A stretch of DNA of 64,000 nucleotides, taken from the NCBI GenBank assembly GCA_032719365.1, contig CM064874.1:36876716-36940715 (forward strand). Reading direction: 5' to 3'. The DNA comes from Prinsepia uniflora (taxonomy: Eukaryota > Streptophyta > Magnoliopsida > Rosales > Rosaceae). The notes under the pieces were generated by a model. The model was not told the DNA's origin, ran no database searches, and saw only the letters and a list, made by a program, of their open reading frames with translations. The translations under genes were made by a program, and so were the position numbers. This document shows, one piece after another, positions 1 to 10,723 of the stretch. Within the stretch, counting starts at the first letter, position 1. Each line of letters begins with the position of its first letter.

Positions 1-1730
1 ACAGGTGGCACGTTCGATTCCGACGTTCGTGGTGAAAGTTATGACGTTCGGAAGTCCAAGGGCATTTTTGTAATTTGGACGAAATAAGGGGAAAATGTTG
101 ACTTTTTGATCGGGAGGTCCGATGGCCGAGGGCCAAGGACCATTAGGAAGGTCTCGATGCCCTGAGTTCGTAGACAGGCGGCACGCATCAATCGGAGTCC
201 GAATCACCGAGTTACGGGACTGGACGCGTGAGGGGCATTTTGGTAATTTTCTGCACAAGGGCAGAATGGTAATTTCACAGGGGCTGTTTGAACGGTTACT
301 GTAGCACACCGTGGGGGACATCAGTGCACCACCGTGTGTGGTGTTTCTGAATGATGCAATTTTTAATTGAGTAGTGGGCTGTCTTAGTGGGGATTAAACT
401 ATGTGTTCTGAGACAATGGAGGTTGGAGACTGAAGCTAGGGACAAGCACGGGAAGCATTTTTCAATTTCTTGGTTTCTCTGTTGCGGGAAAAAGTTTCAC
501 AGTGGCAGCAGACGGTCTCCCACGAGTTGCCGTCCATTTCAATCGACTAACAGAGTACCTCTGAGATGAGGAGTTCATTTGGATTCAGCTGGAAGCTGAG
601 AGATTGGGAGAACGGTGAGAGAACCCGTTTCTAGAAATTGGAGGGAAAAATTGGTTTTCAATTTTTGGGGTGATTTGGGCTAAACTGAGGGCCGTATTAG
701 ACTACTGGGTACACTACGAACTCAACCACGAAGGAATTAAAGGGGGTCGATCGCTGTCTGTCTAGGAACCCAGGTTCCAGATTCTGGAAAATCGCAGGGC
801 TATGGACGGCTACTTCCAGGTAATGGTTTGTTCAATTGGTTGTGTTATAATGTTAGTTTAGGTCTCCTTAAGCTGCTGTCCAAGTGAATTTGATAATGGA
901 ACCGTGTTGGGTGAGTTCCAGAGGTTGACCCGTGTGACTGTTCGGGTCTGGATGGATCGATTTAGGGCATGTCGAAGTAAATCAATGACTTAGAACTTTA
1001 ATTGGATAGTTAAGGAATGTCTTAGGATCAAAAACAGATGAAATCGAGTTGGAATTGAAGGCTATTTGATCGGGTTGAACTCACGGGTTGCAGACCCGTA
1101 TTGCAGGGAAACGGGCGAGGGAGGCGACACTATAGCAGTGTCACTGTAGCAGGCGCGTGGCCTACACGCGCAGCCACTTTGGGCGGCGCGTGAGGGCGCG
1201 TTGAGCACTATCTCAGTTCACGGTCAACATGACTTTTAATCCTCGCATCATTCTGAACATTTTCTGTGAAATAACCATGTTGATCTGAGATAGTTAGGAA
1301 GGTCAGTTTAGGGCCGGATGTCTCGGGAAGCGTGTTGGACGGCTTCCCCGAGCCGGTTTCTATTTCGGACTTTTTGAGAGTATATTAAGGACCTATAGTA
1401 ACCCTCTAATGTGATATGAACAGGTTCGGGAGTCCCGGTGTTAGTGACGAGGCCCGGGAAGGCCTGTGGCACGCGTATCGAGGCGCACGGTTAAATGGTC
1501 TGTGAGTGGACGTTGGTTTTATAAATTCGATGCATGCATAACTGTTTCATGATTGTTATAATCGTGATTATATGATTTATTTTGGATATCGGTGAATTTA
1601 TATGATTTCACGCATTTCGAGGCGATTTACGTGCGAACACGTAAATCGAGGTTTTCTGGATTTGCACTGATTTACATAATTATGGTTTGGATATGATTTT
1701 ATGAAACAGTTACGGATTTGATAAAGTGAA

Positions 1731-1812
1731 TTCGGGCCAGGGGCCCAGTTGATTTAAGAAATCGGGCCAGGGGCCCAGTTGACTTATGAAATCGGGCCAG
1801 GGGCCCAGTTAA
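1731..1812 (+). repeat. Short tandem GGGCC-palindrome repeats in LTR J
   Basis: Three successive units of about 33 bp read atcgggccaggggcccagtt with an AT-rich spacer. A looser form (gggacc) follows at 1835-1850. The same unit occurs in more copies in the LTRs of element I. Confidence 0.75.
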
Positions 1813-2106
1813 TTTATATATGTGATTTCAGGTCAGGGACCCTAAAATGGAATTAATATAAATGATTTCGGATTTAATAATCAACTAATTGGACTTATGA
1901 CGGTTTTATGGAAATTCGGGGCAGGGCCCTTGTGATATTTTGGAAATGAATAATAAAATGTGTTCCATGAAACCATCTCGATACGAGTATATATATTGGT
2001 CTCCTCCAGGTGTCTGGGACATTGGGAAAGTCACGGTGCATTGCCTGCGATGGGTCATTGTACGGAGCGGCCGGACCGTATAGTGACTCAGGAGCAGGAT
2101 TGCTAT

Positions 2107-2260
2107 GCTTAGACGTCTGGGACGTCAGACATCTGGGATGTCAGAGATATGGACCCGGTGAGACCCCGGGCAGCACGCGTCGCTTCATACCGTGAGATAT
2201 GACGTCTGGGACGTCAAGTGTCTGGGACGCTAGACATCTGGGATGCCGGAGATGGTAAAG
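2107..2260 (+). repeat. GACGTC/GACATC palindrome array in LTR J
   Basis: Repeated words of the form gacgtctgggacgtc and gacatctgggatgtc form a run of small stem-loops. It is interrupted by a ggacccggtgagaccccggg segment. The same array occurs in the LTRs of I and G. Confidence 0.7.
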
Positions 2261-2681
2261 TAATAAACATGTGCCACTGGATTTATGAAATAACTTTTGG
2301 ATTGATTTTTGGATTGAAACTATGTTTGCGGTTTCCGGGCTAAGGCCCTAAGGGTTATTTCAAATAAATATTTGATTATTGGTTTTTGATGCATGCATAT
2401 GTTTTTTTACTGAGGGGCATAAATGTTTTATAAAATGTATTTTACGAACTTGTTTATTTTCGTCCACTCACAGCTTTTGGTTTTTAGTGCCCTTCAGGTT
2501 GAGCGTGGATGCGACTGCAGCAGGGGACCGGGACATTGCATGCCTCCTCCATCGATCCTTGCGCACTCTGGATGCCCGTAGGGGCAACGGCGTTGGGTTA
2601 TCCCTTGTCTGACACTTCGTGTCAGACGGGAGCACGTCACATCCCGTGGTAATCCCGGGGGGATTGGGATGGGTCGTGTCA

Positions 2682-3237
2682 CTAGAACACACTACACACA
2701 CTCCACGTGTCACAATCCCATGGCCTAATTCCAAAAATATCCACTTGCACATGTACACTTGGCCTTATCAGATTGGCCCAATTCCCAATGCACCAAAAAG
2801 ACCAAAATGCCCCTATGAATCAAAATTACCATTTTACCCTTCGCCGTTCTAGACCCGTATCTTGCCCGTCCAATGTCCGATGAAGGCATGCTGCCTGTCG
2901 TTGAACTCAGGACGACGAGATCTACCTAACGGTCCTCGGTCTACGTGAAAATGACAAGTCTAGCAAAAAGTCAACTTTTCCCCTATTTTAACTAAATTAC
3001 GATAATTCCCTCAACCTTCCGAACATCATAATTTCTTCCTCGGATGTCGGAATCGGGCGTGCTACCTGTCTACGGACTCGTGACCGCCCGAACTAAAAGT
3101 CAACTTTTTGCCCATTCTAGGGGCAAAATCGTCATTCTACGCCCAAAGTCCAAAAGTAACCAACTAAACACCGATTAACGTCGCTAATCCATCATTAATT
3201 ACTCATCTAATCTGAGCTTCCAGGACGGGTCGTTACA
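2682..3237 (-). mobile_element. LTR K fragment (5' part, minus strand)
   Basis: Minus-oriented LTR start: read on the minus strand it begins TGTAACGACCCGTCC at 3237 and runs to 2682, where LTR J interrupts it. The sequence matches other LTR 5' regions here (agtcaac blocks, gacaggcggcac-type blocks). The remainder should lie to the left of the window. The following five bases tggtg (3238-3242) are the predicted target duplication. Confidence 0.7.
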
Positions 3238-3627
3238 TGGTGTGCACATGTGTGCACAGGGTTGAGCAGTGGCTCGTGTATTTGATTTGATTATGGTTTT
3301 GGGCTTAGTCCCACATATGGTTTCTATTTGGTTAAATGGTTTTCGAATGCATGCATACTTTTTAGTGAAGGGTACAAATGTCTTTATGGAAATGTTTTTA
3401 TAAACTTTTGTTTTGTCCACTAACAGCTTTTAATATTTTTGACTGCCCTTCAGGTTGACATCAGATGTGAGCAGAGACCGAGATATCACATACCTCCTCC
3501 GAATCCTAGCGTACTCTGATAGCCCGGGAGGGCAAAGGTCGGAAATATCCCTTGTCTGACACTTCGTGTCAGACGGGAGCAGGGTCATCCCGCGTTAATC
3601 CCGGGGGGATTGGGATGGGTCCTGTCA
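3238..3627 (+). mobile_element. LTR L, 3' end only
   Basis: Plus-oriented LTR terminus containing gtccactaacagc, a cccttcag|gttga acceptor-like site, the ctgacacttcgtgtcagacgggag inverted repeat and the end gggtcctgtca at 3627. No primer-binding site follows, so L is a solo or 3' LTR. It is split by K, which gives a three-level nest J in K in L. Confidence 0.75.
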
Positions 3628-5589
3628 CAGACGATTAAAATTTCAGATTATTTTTGGGTCAACCTATTATGATACGTTTAATAAACATGTGTATTTTTTG
3701 TCAATATGTTAACCCGTATAATGACCTGTTAACCCATTTAAAAAATGGGTAGATTTCGGGTTAATATGTTAACTCGTATATTGATCCGTTTAATAAACGT
3801 GTCATTACTAACTCATATACCTATCTAAATACCTATTAAATCTTATAATTTAAATAAGTTAAATATGTTAAATAGGTTAATTGAGTTTTTAGTACGGTTT
3901 ATTTATTAAATGAGTTATATGAGTTACCTATATCATTAATAGATCGAATTCAAATTAGACATTTTTTACATAATTATTAAACAGATCAGATTTAAATTGA
4001 ATATATTTAAATAAAATAAAATTCAGACACGAACTTAATACAATATAACTCATTACTAACGTGAAGAAAGTGTAGACAGATAAACTAATGAAGTAAGCTG
4101 TCCTGTTTGATTCTCTGCAGTCTGCAGGTGCGCAGTCGGCAGTCGGCACTCGCCTTAAATTGCCATTTCATCTTTTGCGTGTTACCATCTTTGTTGCCAT
4201 TTTCAAAACCGAGCTTATTGCAGGCATTTATATTTAATTATCATTAGTGGCTTGTTGTCAAATCCTTAATTATTATTTTCTCTCTGCCACGAGCCTACAA
4301 GCGCTTTACAACATCAACATGTATATATATCTTTCTCTTTTTTTTTTACTTTGTTTAATAAAATAAGATTGAAAATGTTGAGTGGATGAAGCCATCATCA
4401 GCTGCTTGTACAGACCAAAGGCCCTGAGAAAGGTCACCAAGATAAGTTATTTTTTCAAATTAAAAAGAAATTACTACATTAGCATAATCTAGCCAATTAG
4501 TATTTACATGCATATATGTATGTGGAGATGAGTGAGTTAATATTTTTTTTTTCTTTTCCTGATGTGAGTTAATATTTGATTTTGATCTTGAATGATATTA
4601 TGGGTTTGGGGGTCCCATGCATGGCGCCACCTGGCCCCATGCTAGCTGCTGCTTATGATTGATCATGGTGATGATGATGCATGGATAAACATGATGTTGA
4701 TGATGGTGAATGATTTCTGGCCATGGAGTCAAAATGGTGGTATTTTTTTAATCATGGAAATAAAGTCATGATAAGTTTTAGGGTTTGGCACACGTGCACA
4801 TCATCACCGGCCAGCAGTCGTACTACTCCTTTTAATTTGTGGGTAGCCATGTCAACCCTGTTGACATTATCACATGGTATGATGCACTTGGATTTCTCTT
4901 TTTTTTTTCTTTTTTTTTTCTCTTCCTTCTCTATTTTTCATCATTATTTTCTTGTTTGGGTTTCCATATTTGACTTTCATGACCCATCAAATAGTTAAAA
5001 AAATAGGAGATCTTTTTTGACAACCCAGACGTCACCCATTTAAATTATAACAAGTAAATTACCGGTTTTTTTAATTACATTTTGAACTTGCCAAATAACA
5101 AGTAATTTTTGACCATATCTCATTTGGATAATGGTAATTGGAAGGTTAACAATAGTACGTTGGACCTAAAAATGGTAATATTTTAATTAGGACGAAATTG
5201 AAATGCAAATTTGGGAAATATTCTGAAAATGAAATTTGAAATACTTTCATTATCCTATATATAAATTCTTTGCACAACCAGATGGGAACTATATACACTT
5301 TTTGAACCATAAGTTTTCTCTTATTATAACAAGAAAGATCGATGAAGAAAAGATTAGCAGTAGAAGAAACTTTCCAGAACAAAGTAGCTAGGGTTCGCTG
5401 CGTCCATGTGGTAATCATCTTGACTTACTATTTTATTTTTTAAAACCAATATATATTCAAGTTCATTTGAAGATTCAAATTTAGAAAAGAAAAATAATAA
5501 TAATAATCAAATATTGTTAGACAATAACATCCCCTTATATATATATTTAGTTTTTATAAACTAAAAGAAAATTAGAGTGATGAGTGCAC
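3628..5589. other. AT-rich intergenic DNA
   Basis: No gene recognised. The first 400 bases (about 3640-4040) are built from variants of gttaacccgt, cgtttaataaac and aaacgtgtcatta, which resembles an old non-autonomous DNA-transposon repeat seen widely in plant genomes. I could not define its ends. The rest has poly-T tracts (4535-4556, 4899-4920) and ATG/CAT-rich sequence (4640-4725) but no credible ORF. Confidence 0.5.
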
Positions 5590-5759
5590 TGATGAAAATA
5601 TTGTCAAATTTGGCGATATGTTGCCGAATTTTCGTTAATTTCAGTCGACGGCAGCTAACGGGGTGAAGGTAATTCTTCCTCCAATATCACCGATTTCGGG
5701 CATTATCGACGGATATCGTCGATTTCGGGCGATAGTGACTGAAATTACTGACATTGGAC

Positions 5760-6508
5760 AGTCCAGAGTCCAACGGTGGCCACGACCCTATTTTCGTTTG
5801 AAAATATTAATCTCGATTTTAGTAGTTGTTAATCGATTTTGATGATTGGAACATGTTATGGAGGTTGAGACCAAGCTATTGGACTTGGAATCACGGCCAA
5901 CGGTGGCCGGAATCGAGAGAACTGGGCGGAGGAAAGTTGGCCGGTTGTTCATCGGTCGGGAAGGTAATTTTTAGGCTTGGTTTTCCAGTTTTGAACCCAT
6001 AGATCAATAGGAAAAGATTAGACGAAGGGAATGGAGGAAAATGAGAGTGGAACGGGGTAGAATTGGCTGAGAACCGGTCTCGTCGGTCCGATCGAACCGG
6101 ATAACCAGTAAACCGGTCTGAACCGGGTTCGATTGGAGGTCAGGGACAACACTGTTCCAGCGCGTGGGCTTCACGCTCAGCAACTTGCGGCGGCCCGTGG
6201 GGGCAGATTTGAGAGATGTAGTCAACATGTAATTTCATTTTTACGATGTAACGAACATTTTAGGACAGATTTCGAGTTGATCAGATACCGTTTATGGGTA
6301 GTTTTGGATGTATGAAGGTTTATGGTCTATTTTAAATAAGTTTAAAAATTCCGAAAAATTAGGGGGATTTAATGAGAGGTTAATTGAGATGATTAGTGAC
6401 CTTCATATATGGTTTGGATAGGTCCAGAGGTTTTGGTGATGGTGATTTGTCTCGGGAAGGCTTATGGCGCGCGTATCGAGGTAGCAGTTAGGACGGTATA
6501 TAAGTGAA
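5760..6508 (+). mobile_element. LTR fragment M (middle part of a Ty3/gypsy LTR)
   Basis: Contains the usual internal LTR landmarks of this window in order: ggtggccggaatcg, an accggt-rich block (6065-6130), gcgtgggcttcacgctcagc, gtcaacatg, gatgtaacgaacattttagg, and tctcgggaaggcttatggcgcgcgtatcgagg. It stops at about 6508, where homology to other LTRs is replaced by a BED zinc-finger reading frame. Both LTR termini are missing. Confidence 0.6.
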
Positions 6509-6685
6509 AGCCGCCAAAGACCTAGACGAATTGACCCAGCATGGAAATATGCCATTGCAATTCCTGAAAATAAAAATGGTGTCATATGTTCGTTTTGTCA
6601 ACATCAGTTCCAGAGTAGAGGCATAACAAAATTAAAATTTCATCTAGCAGGTTTTAATGAAATTCAATGTGTAAAGTATTCTTAG
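6500..6685 (+). pseudogene. Orphan BED-type zinc finger of a hAT transposase
   Basis: An open frame (no ATG start seen) reads DPAWKYAIAIPENKNG, then a CSFC pair (C-x2-C), a GITKLKFHLAG block and a downstream Cys, ending at a TAG at 6683-6685. This is the plant C2HC BED finger found at the N-terminus of hAT-family transposases, where it binds the element's ends. Only the finger is present: no hATC dimerisation domain or catalytic core follows within 4 kb. It is fused upstream to LTR fragment M, so it is a broken exon of an old hAT transposon. It could instead be the finger of a domesticated ZBED-like gene, but nothing downstream supports that. Confidence 0.7.
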
Positions 6686-8207
6686 TACAACATTACCAAT
6701 AAAATTATGTTTTAATTTAAGTTTATCTTTAAAATTTTATACTGTTAGTTATTATTAGACTTATATTCTATCATATGATTCATCATATATTGATTATAAC
6801 AAAATTATTTTATTATTTTTATTAGTTTTTTTCCTAAAATTTCATTTCAAATTTTCAACTTTAAGACTAAATTTTCGTCATTTTTATTGATTGTAAACGA
6901 TAACGATATCAATATTTAAAGTGAGATATATATAAATTTAATTAACGATGTATTAATTGATACCAATATTTCAATCTTGGTAAGAAGGGAGCATGATATA
7001 TATGTAAGATTTGAATACTTGTTTTCCTTTTAATAATGTCGCTTGATGATCTTGGTCTCCTCATCTCTGTTTTTTAATAATATCATATTTATAAACTTGG
7101 TTTCGTGTGTTTTTCAACGTACAAAACCTTGATCGACGAGCCAACAGCATGCTGCATGCACATCTATCATCACCCCTCGGAATTGGCACGGCGATTATTA
7201 TTCAACGGTCCTCGCTTAGAATTTTCAACAAAACCCTACCATATGTATATATTATGTACTTGTGTGTGTGCTGATAAATCTACGTACAAAACTAGTAGCT
7301 AGGCTAGCTAGGGCCAAGCCCAAGCATGTGTTGTTCGAGAAATCTCGTGCTTGAAAGTTACCATATATCATGTTAAATGCCGCCTAATAATCTAGCTAGT
7401 ATATATATATATATATGTTTATATATTTTCTAGGAAGACTATTGGGTTGACCGACTCCTTAATTTGTCTTCATATGTACGTAGACTTTTATTTAACTATA
7501 GGTAAAGTTCCTTATAGGAAATTTTTAGGTAAGTGAACTTATTATTTACATTAGGGTTGCTGTTTTTTCCTTTCTATTTTTTTTATGAAACGATCGATTT
7601 TCTACTGAAATTGAAGTATACCATACACTTGGTTAGTTATTTCAAGTCATTGATTTGTTCTTATTTATTTAAGTCAAATTTTAAATATTTACTTAAAATA
7701 AGTTTTATCAAATTATAAGTGAGGAAGGACAATAGCGTTAGCAGTTAAAATGTTTGTTAATATTACATTACATGCAACATGTTAATGTTGTGGTAATAGA
7801 AGAATCTTGCTGGAGAGGAAGAGAAAGGAGTTCCTAAAGGATATGTTAATTATTCTTCAAATTTACCATATATATATATATATTGCAACCTTTTATGAGA
7901 TTACCAATAGTAGCATGAATAGGTGTGGCCTCGGTTGAAAATAGAAATTAGGTCAAATATTCCCCTTGCAATTACATTTGGAATAGTACAACTAGCTATA
8001 GCTTAATTTATAGACTCATACACACAGCTTTGCTTATATTTTTCTCTGTATGCAAAGCAAACATGCACACATTCTCCCATCTCTATCATAGAGTCAATAT
8101 GGTAGTGGGATTGGAGGTTTGAAAATGGTGGGTTTGTGAGAGAACCAATTTGTAATTGTAATTCATGTGCCTCTCTTCGATCCATTCAACATACTTTTGG
8201 CAATCTA

Positions 8208-8209
<2 letters not shown>

Positions 8210-8248
<39 letters not shown>
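8210..8248. repeat. (AT)n microsatellite
   Basis: About 38 bases of almost uninterrupted alternating A and T, with one tg interruption near the left end. Confidence 0.95.
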
Positions 8249-8250
<2 letters not shown>

Positions 8251-8848
8251 TCTTCTGGAGCATCAAGAATCTCACAATCACAAGAACCCTTAATTAAAGA
8301 GACACATTATATGACACCTCATGCATGTCCATCATATCAATTTCTGAAATTGAGATCGAGTGTACACCCCACTGTCCAACCCGGCCAATTCAACCCAACT
8401 CAATCAAACCGATCAATCCGGACTGAACCAAAGCATCCAATTAACCCAACACCAAACGTACACCTACTAAATACAAATCAAGACTGAAGCATCATATTGA
8501 GATATTGAGGTGAGTGGGTGTTCCCTATTCTCTCCACTTATAAAATTATAATTACTATGTACCTGCATTACTCATATTACTCATTATCCACCCACCCTCA
8601 TGGCCTCTCGATCCTCTCAGCCTCATCAGCTCTCTCATATTTGATATATCACAACACAATGCCTTTCAAAAGCAGGAAAATAAAATGCTGTAGCTTTTTG
8701 GAATGCAAAGTTATTCCCTCTCCCCCACAAAAGAACATCAATAAGGAACCAAGAAAGCTACCTTTTTTTTTTTTCTTTCTATCTTTCTTTTCGTTTCACT
8801 CCTCCTTTTGAGAGCACGTACACATGCATGCTTCACACGACGAGCCAG

Positions 8849-8851
<3 letters not shown>

Positions 8852-8929
<78 letters not shown>

Positions 8930-8940
8930 GTGAGAGAGAG
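8852..8940. repeat. (GA)n microsatellite
   Basis: About 37 uninterrupted GA units followed by a tgagtgagagagag tail. A likely polymorphic marker. GA tracts of this kind often lie near plant promoters, but no gene was found here. Confidence 0.95.
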
Positions 8941-9675
8941 GTTGATGAAGGGGTTCCTATATCCTAACCTTGCAATGAGTGGAGATCCATTATAATAAAA
9001 GAATCCTCATAAGATGAAACACTTTGTGGGAGCGGATAGGATTCCCTTTACTACCTCTAAGTTTGCCACACTTTCTGGGGCAAGTCAACGAGAAAGGCTG
9101 ACCTTTTTTTTTTTATATCTAATGGGGAATCCCTTCTCTTATGGTGCTTCCCACTTGCTCAAGTGAAAGTGATCAAGGGCATAGGATGTCTTGCATTTCC
9201 AAATACCCTAACACTCATTACAAATTATTTAAATAATTATCTATGTAATATCTTTTCTCTTATTGTATGTATTTTTTATACCAATTAATGGTAAACTATG
9301 ACCGAAAGTTGTTAATTACACCAATCTATTGTAAACTAATTAGGGTTTCACACATATGTTGACTTATGAGACTTGAATCAAGATTACTTAACGTTGAGTA
9401 AAATGTAAATAAGGAATGTTATTGAGTTAAGGAGTTCTAATCCGTGCAGACTAAAGTTTTGTCGATATGATATATAACACTTGAGATGATTAATTAAGTT
9501 CATAATGGAAAGAATTCATGTAAGATTACATCTCTTAAATACTCTATAAATACAACATACGTTCATGTCTCTACAAGCATATGAACACACAATTTTTAAT
9601 TTTTAAGAACTTTATCCCCATTGAGAGTGCGCCTTAAAGGATGCAGAATATGGTAGCTCTTGAATCAGGTTAGTG

Positions 9676-9885
9676 ATTTAGGAGTATATTCATTTGAGAA
9701 TTTCATATATAGTTTTAAAGTCTAAAAGATTAGAGGTATTCCATTAGAACTTTTAGAGAGTTGGAGAGAGTTTGAAAGTATTCAATCTATACTTGTATGA
9801 AGATTTATAAAGTTATAAAAAGTTGAGGTATATTCAATCATGACATTTCATAACTCCATAAAAATTTAGGTGTATTCAACATATT
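9676..9885 (+). repeat. Degenerate 43-52 bp repeats around GGTGTATTCAA
   Basis: Variants of g-g-t-(g/a)-t-a-t-t-c-a recur at about 9681, 9733, 9776, 9825 and 9869, and once more as gggggtgtattcgatt at 10432 beyond the inserted hAT element. This looks like the subterminal repeats of an old DNA transposon that 9925-10396 later interrupted. Confidence 0.45.
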
Positions 9886-9924
9886 AATGACTATTGTAGA
9901 CAACATTAAATGAAAGAGTTTTAT

Positions 9925-10396
9925 CAGGGACGCCGAGAGGGTAGGGCAAAAGGGGCTCAAGCCTTGAGCCCATAACAATATAGGGCCAAAAATTATTATT
10001 ATATATTATATAATATAATAAATTAATTAATTAATATATAAAGTAAACAAATAAATAAATAATATAAGTGTAAATTTGATGTTGGTTTAATTTTTTTAAA
10101 AGATGAACTAATTACTTATATTGAATATGAAAGTTGTAGTCTACTAGTCTTGAATATGAATATTTTCATTCAATTAGTCTTGAATGTAGCGTTTTGGACA
10201 TGTGGTACCCTTTTTTTTTTTGCTTTGCTAGGAGGAGTCATAATGAGTTTTCCCTAGTAAAGATTTTGATGAGGTATCATTGTATAACACTTAAATAATC
10301 AGTTTATAAAAAAATACATTTTAATAATTGAGTGTGCGAATTAAGGGTAAATTTTCTATTTTTACCTCGGGTCTTCAAATATTTAGGCCGGCTCTG
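9925..10396 (+). mobile_element. Non-autonomous hAT element (472 bp)
   Basis: The left end is cagggacgccgagagg. The right end, reverse-complemented, is cagagccggcctaaat, which gives the imperfect CAG.G.C.. inverted termini typical of plant hAT derivatives. The flanking 8-mers are agttttat (9917-9924) and aattttat (10397-10404): seven of eight positions match, consistent with an 8-bp target duplication with one later change. The interior is AT-rich with no ORF. Confidence 0.65.
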
Positions 10397-10718
10397 AATT
10401 TTATGGAGGTTGACAAACATTTTATTGTAAGGGGGTGTATTCGATTAGAACATTTAAATATTTTTAAATACAATTTTTACATGAAAAATTTTAAAGACGT
10501 TTTTTAAATGAAATTTTTTAAGACATTTTAAAAATCTAAATTAGTATGGACACTTGGGTATTATCCAAACATTATTTTTAAATCCTATTTTGGACTTTCT
10601 CTTTATTTGGACAATTTTGGAGAATATATATTAACAAATTTTGGTGGACATCGTGATTTCTCCATTTTATTCTCTTTTTATGCAATGATTTCTTTTATAT
10701 GAATATCAATGACTGAGT

Positions 10719-10723
10719 TTATC
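10719..10723 (+). repeat. Target site duplication of element A, left copy (ttatc)
   Basis: The five bases ttatc precede the left LTR and recur exactly at 19705-19709 after the right LTR. Confidence 0.95.

Larger units (their letters stand above)
1..2681 (+). mobile_element. LTR J (family I), left end outside window
   Basis: Plus-oriented LTR of the same family as element I. It shares the gggccaggggcccagtt repeats, the GACGTC array and the 3' terminus ending gggtcgtgtca with the reverse complement of the I LTRs. No primer-binding site follows its end at 2681, so it is a solo LTR or a 3' LTR. The next five bases (ctaga) would be its target duplication, but the left partner is outside the window. 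It interrupts LTR K. No coding capacity; short ORFs here are chance. Confidence 0.8.
5590..6990 (+). mobile_element. Eroded hAT-like element (candidate)
   Basis: The left part (5590-5755) is rich in ggcgatat, cgatttcggg and atcgtcgat words. The right part (6880-6985) has related acgataacgatatcaatattt words. The outer ends read gatgaaaatattgtcaa on the left and, reverse-complemented, gattgaaatattggtatcaa on the right, an imperfect inverted repeat. Between them lie an LTR fragment and a BED zinc-finger exon. Ends and target duplication are not resolved, so the element boundary is an inference. Confidence 0.3.
6686..9670. other. AT-rich intergenic DNA with microsatellites
   Basis: No supported gene or transposon domain. 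Short ORFs here lack codon structure or homologous motifs. Contains the AT and GA microsatellites annotated separately, polypyrimidine stretches at 8760-8800 and a poly-T at 9105-9114. Confidence 0.5.

Noticed and set aside
4600..5000. Possible start of a host gene (atg-rich, 91-codon ORF at 4723)
   Set aside because: The ORF ends in low-complexity Phe/Ser/Leu from poly-T, with no domain or splice pattern.
8340..8820. 106- and 97-codon ORFs near the microsatellites
   Set aside because: Translations are low-complexity products of AT, CT and T tracts.
8941..9070. Possible microRNA precursor (ggggttcctatatccta and taggattcccttt arms)
   Set aside because: The arms pair poorly and the sequence matches no microRNA family I recognise.
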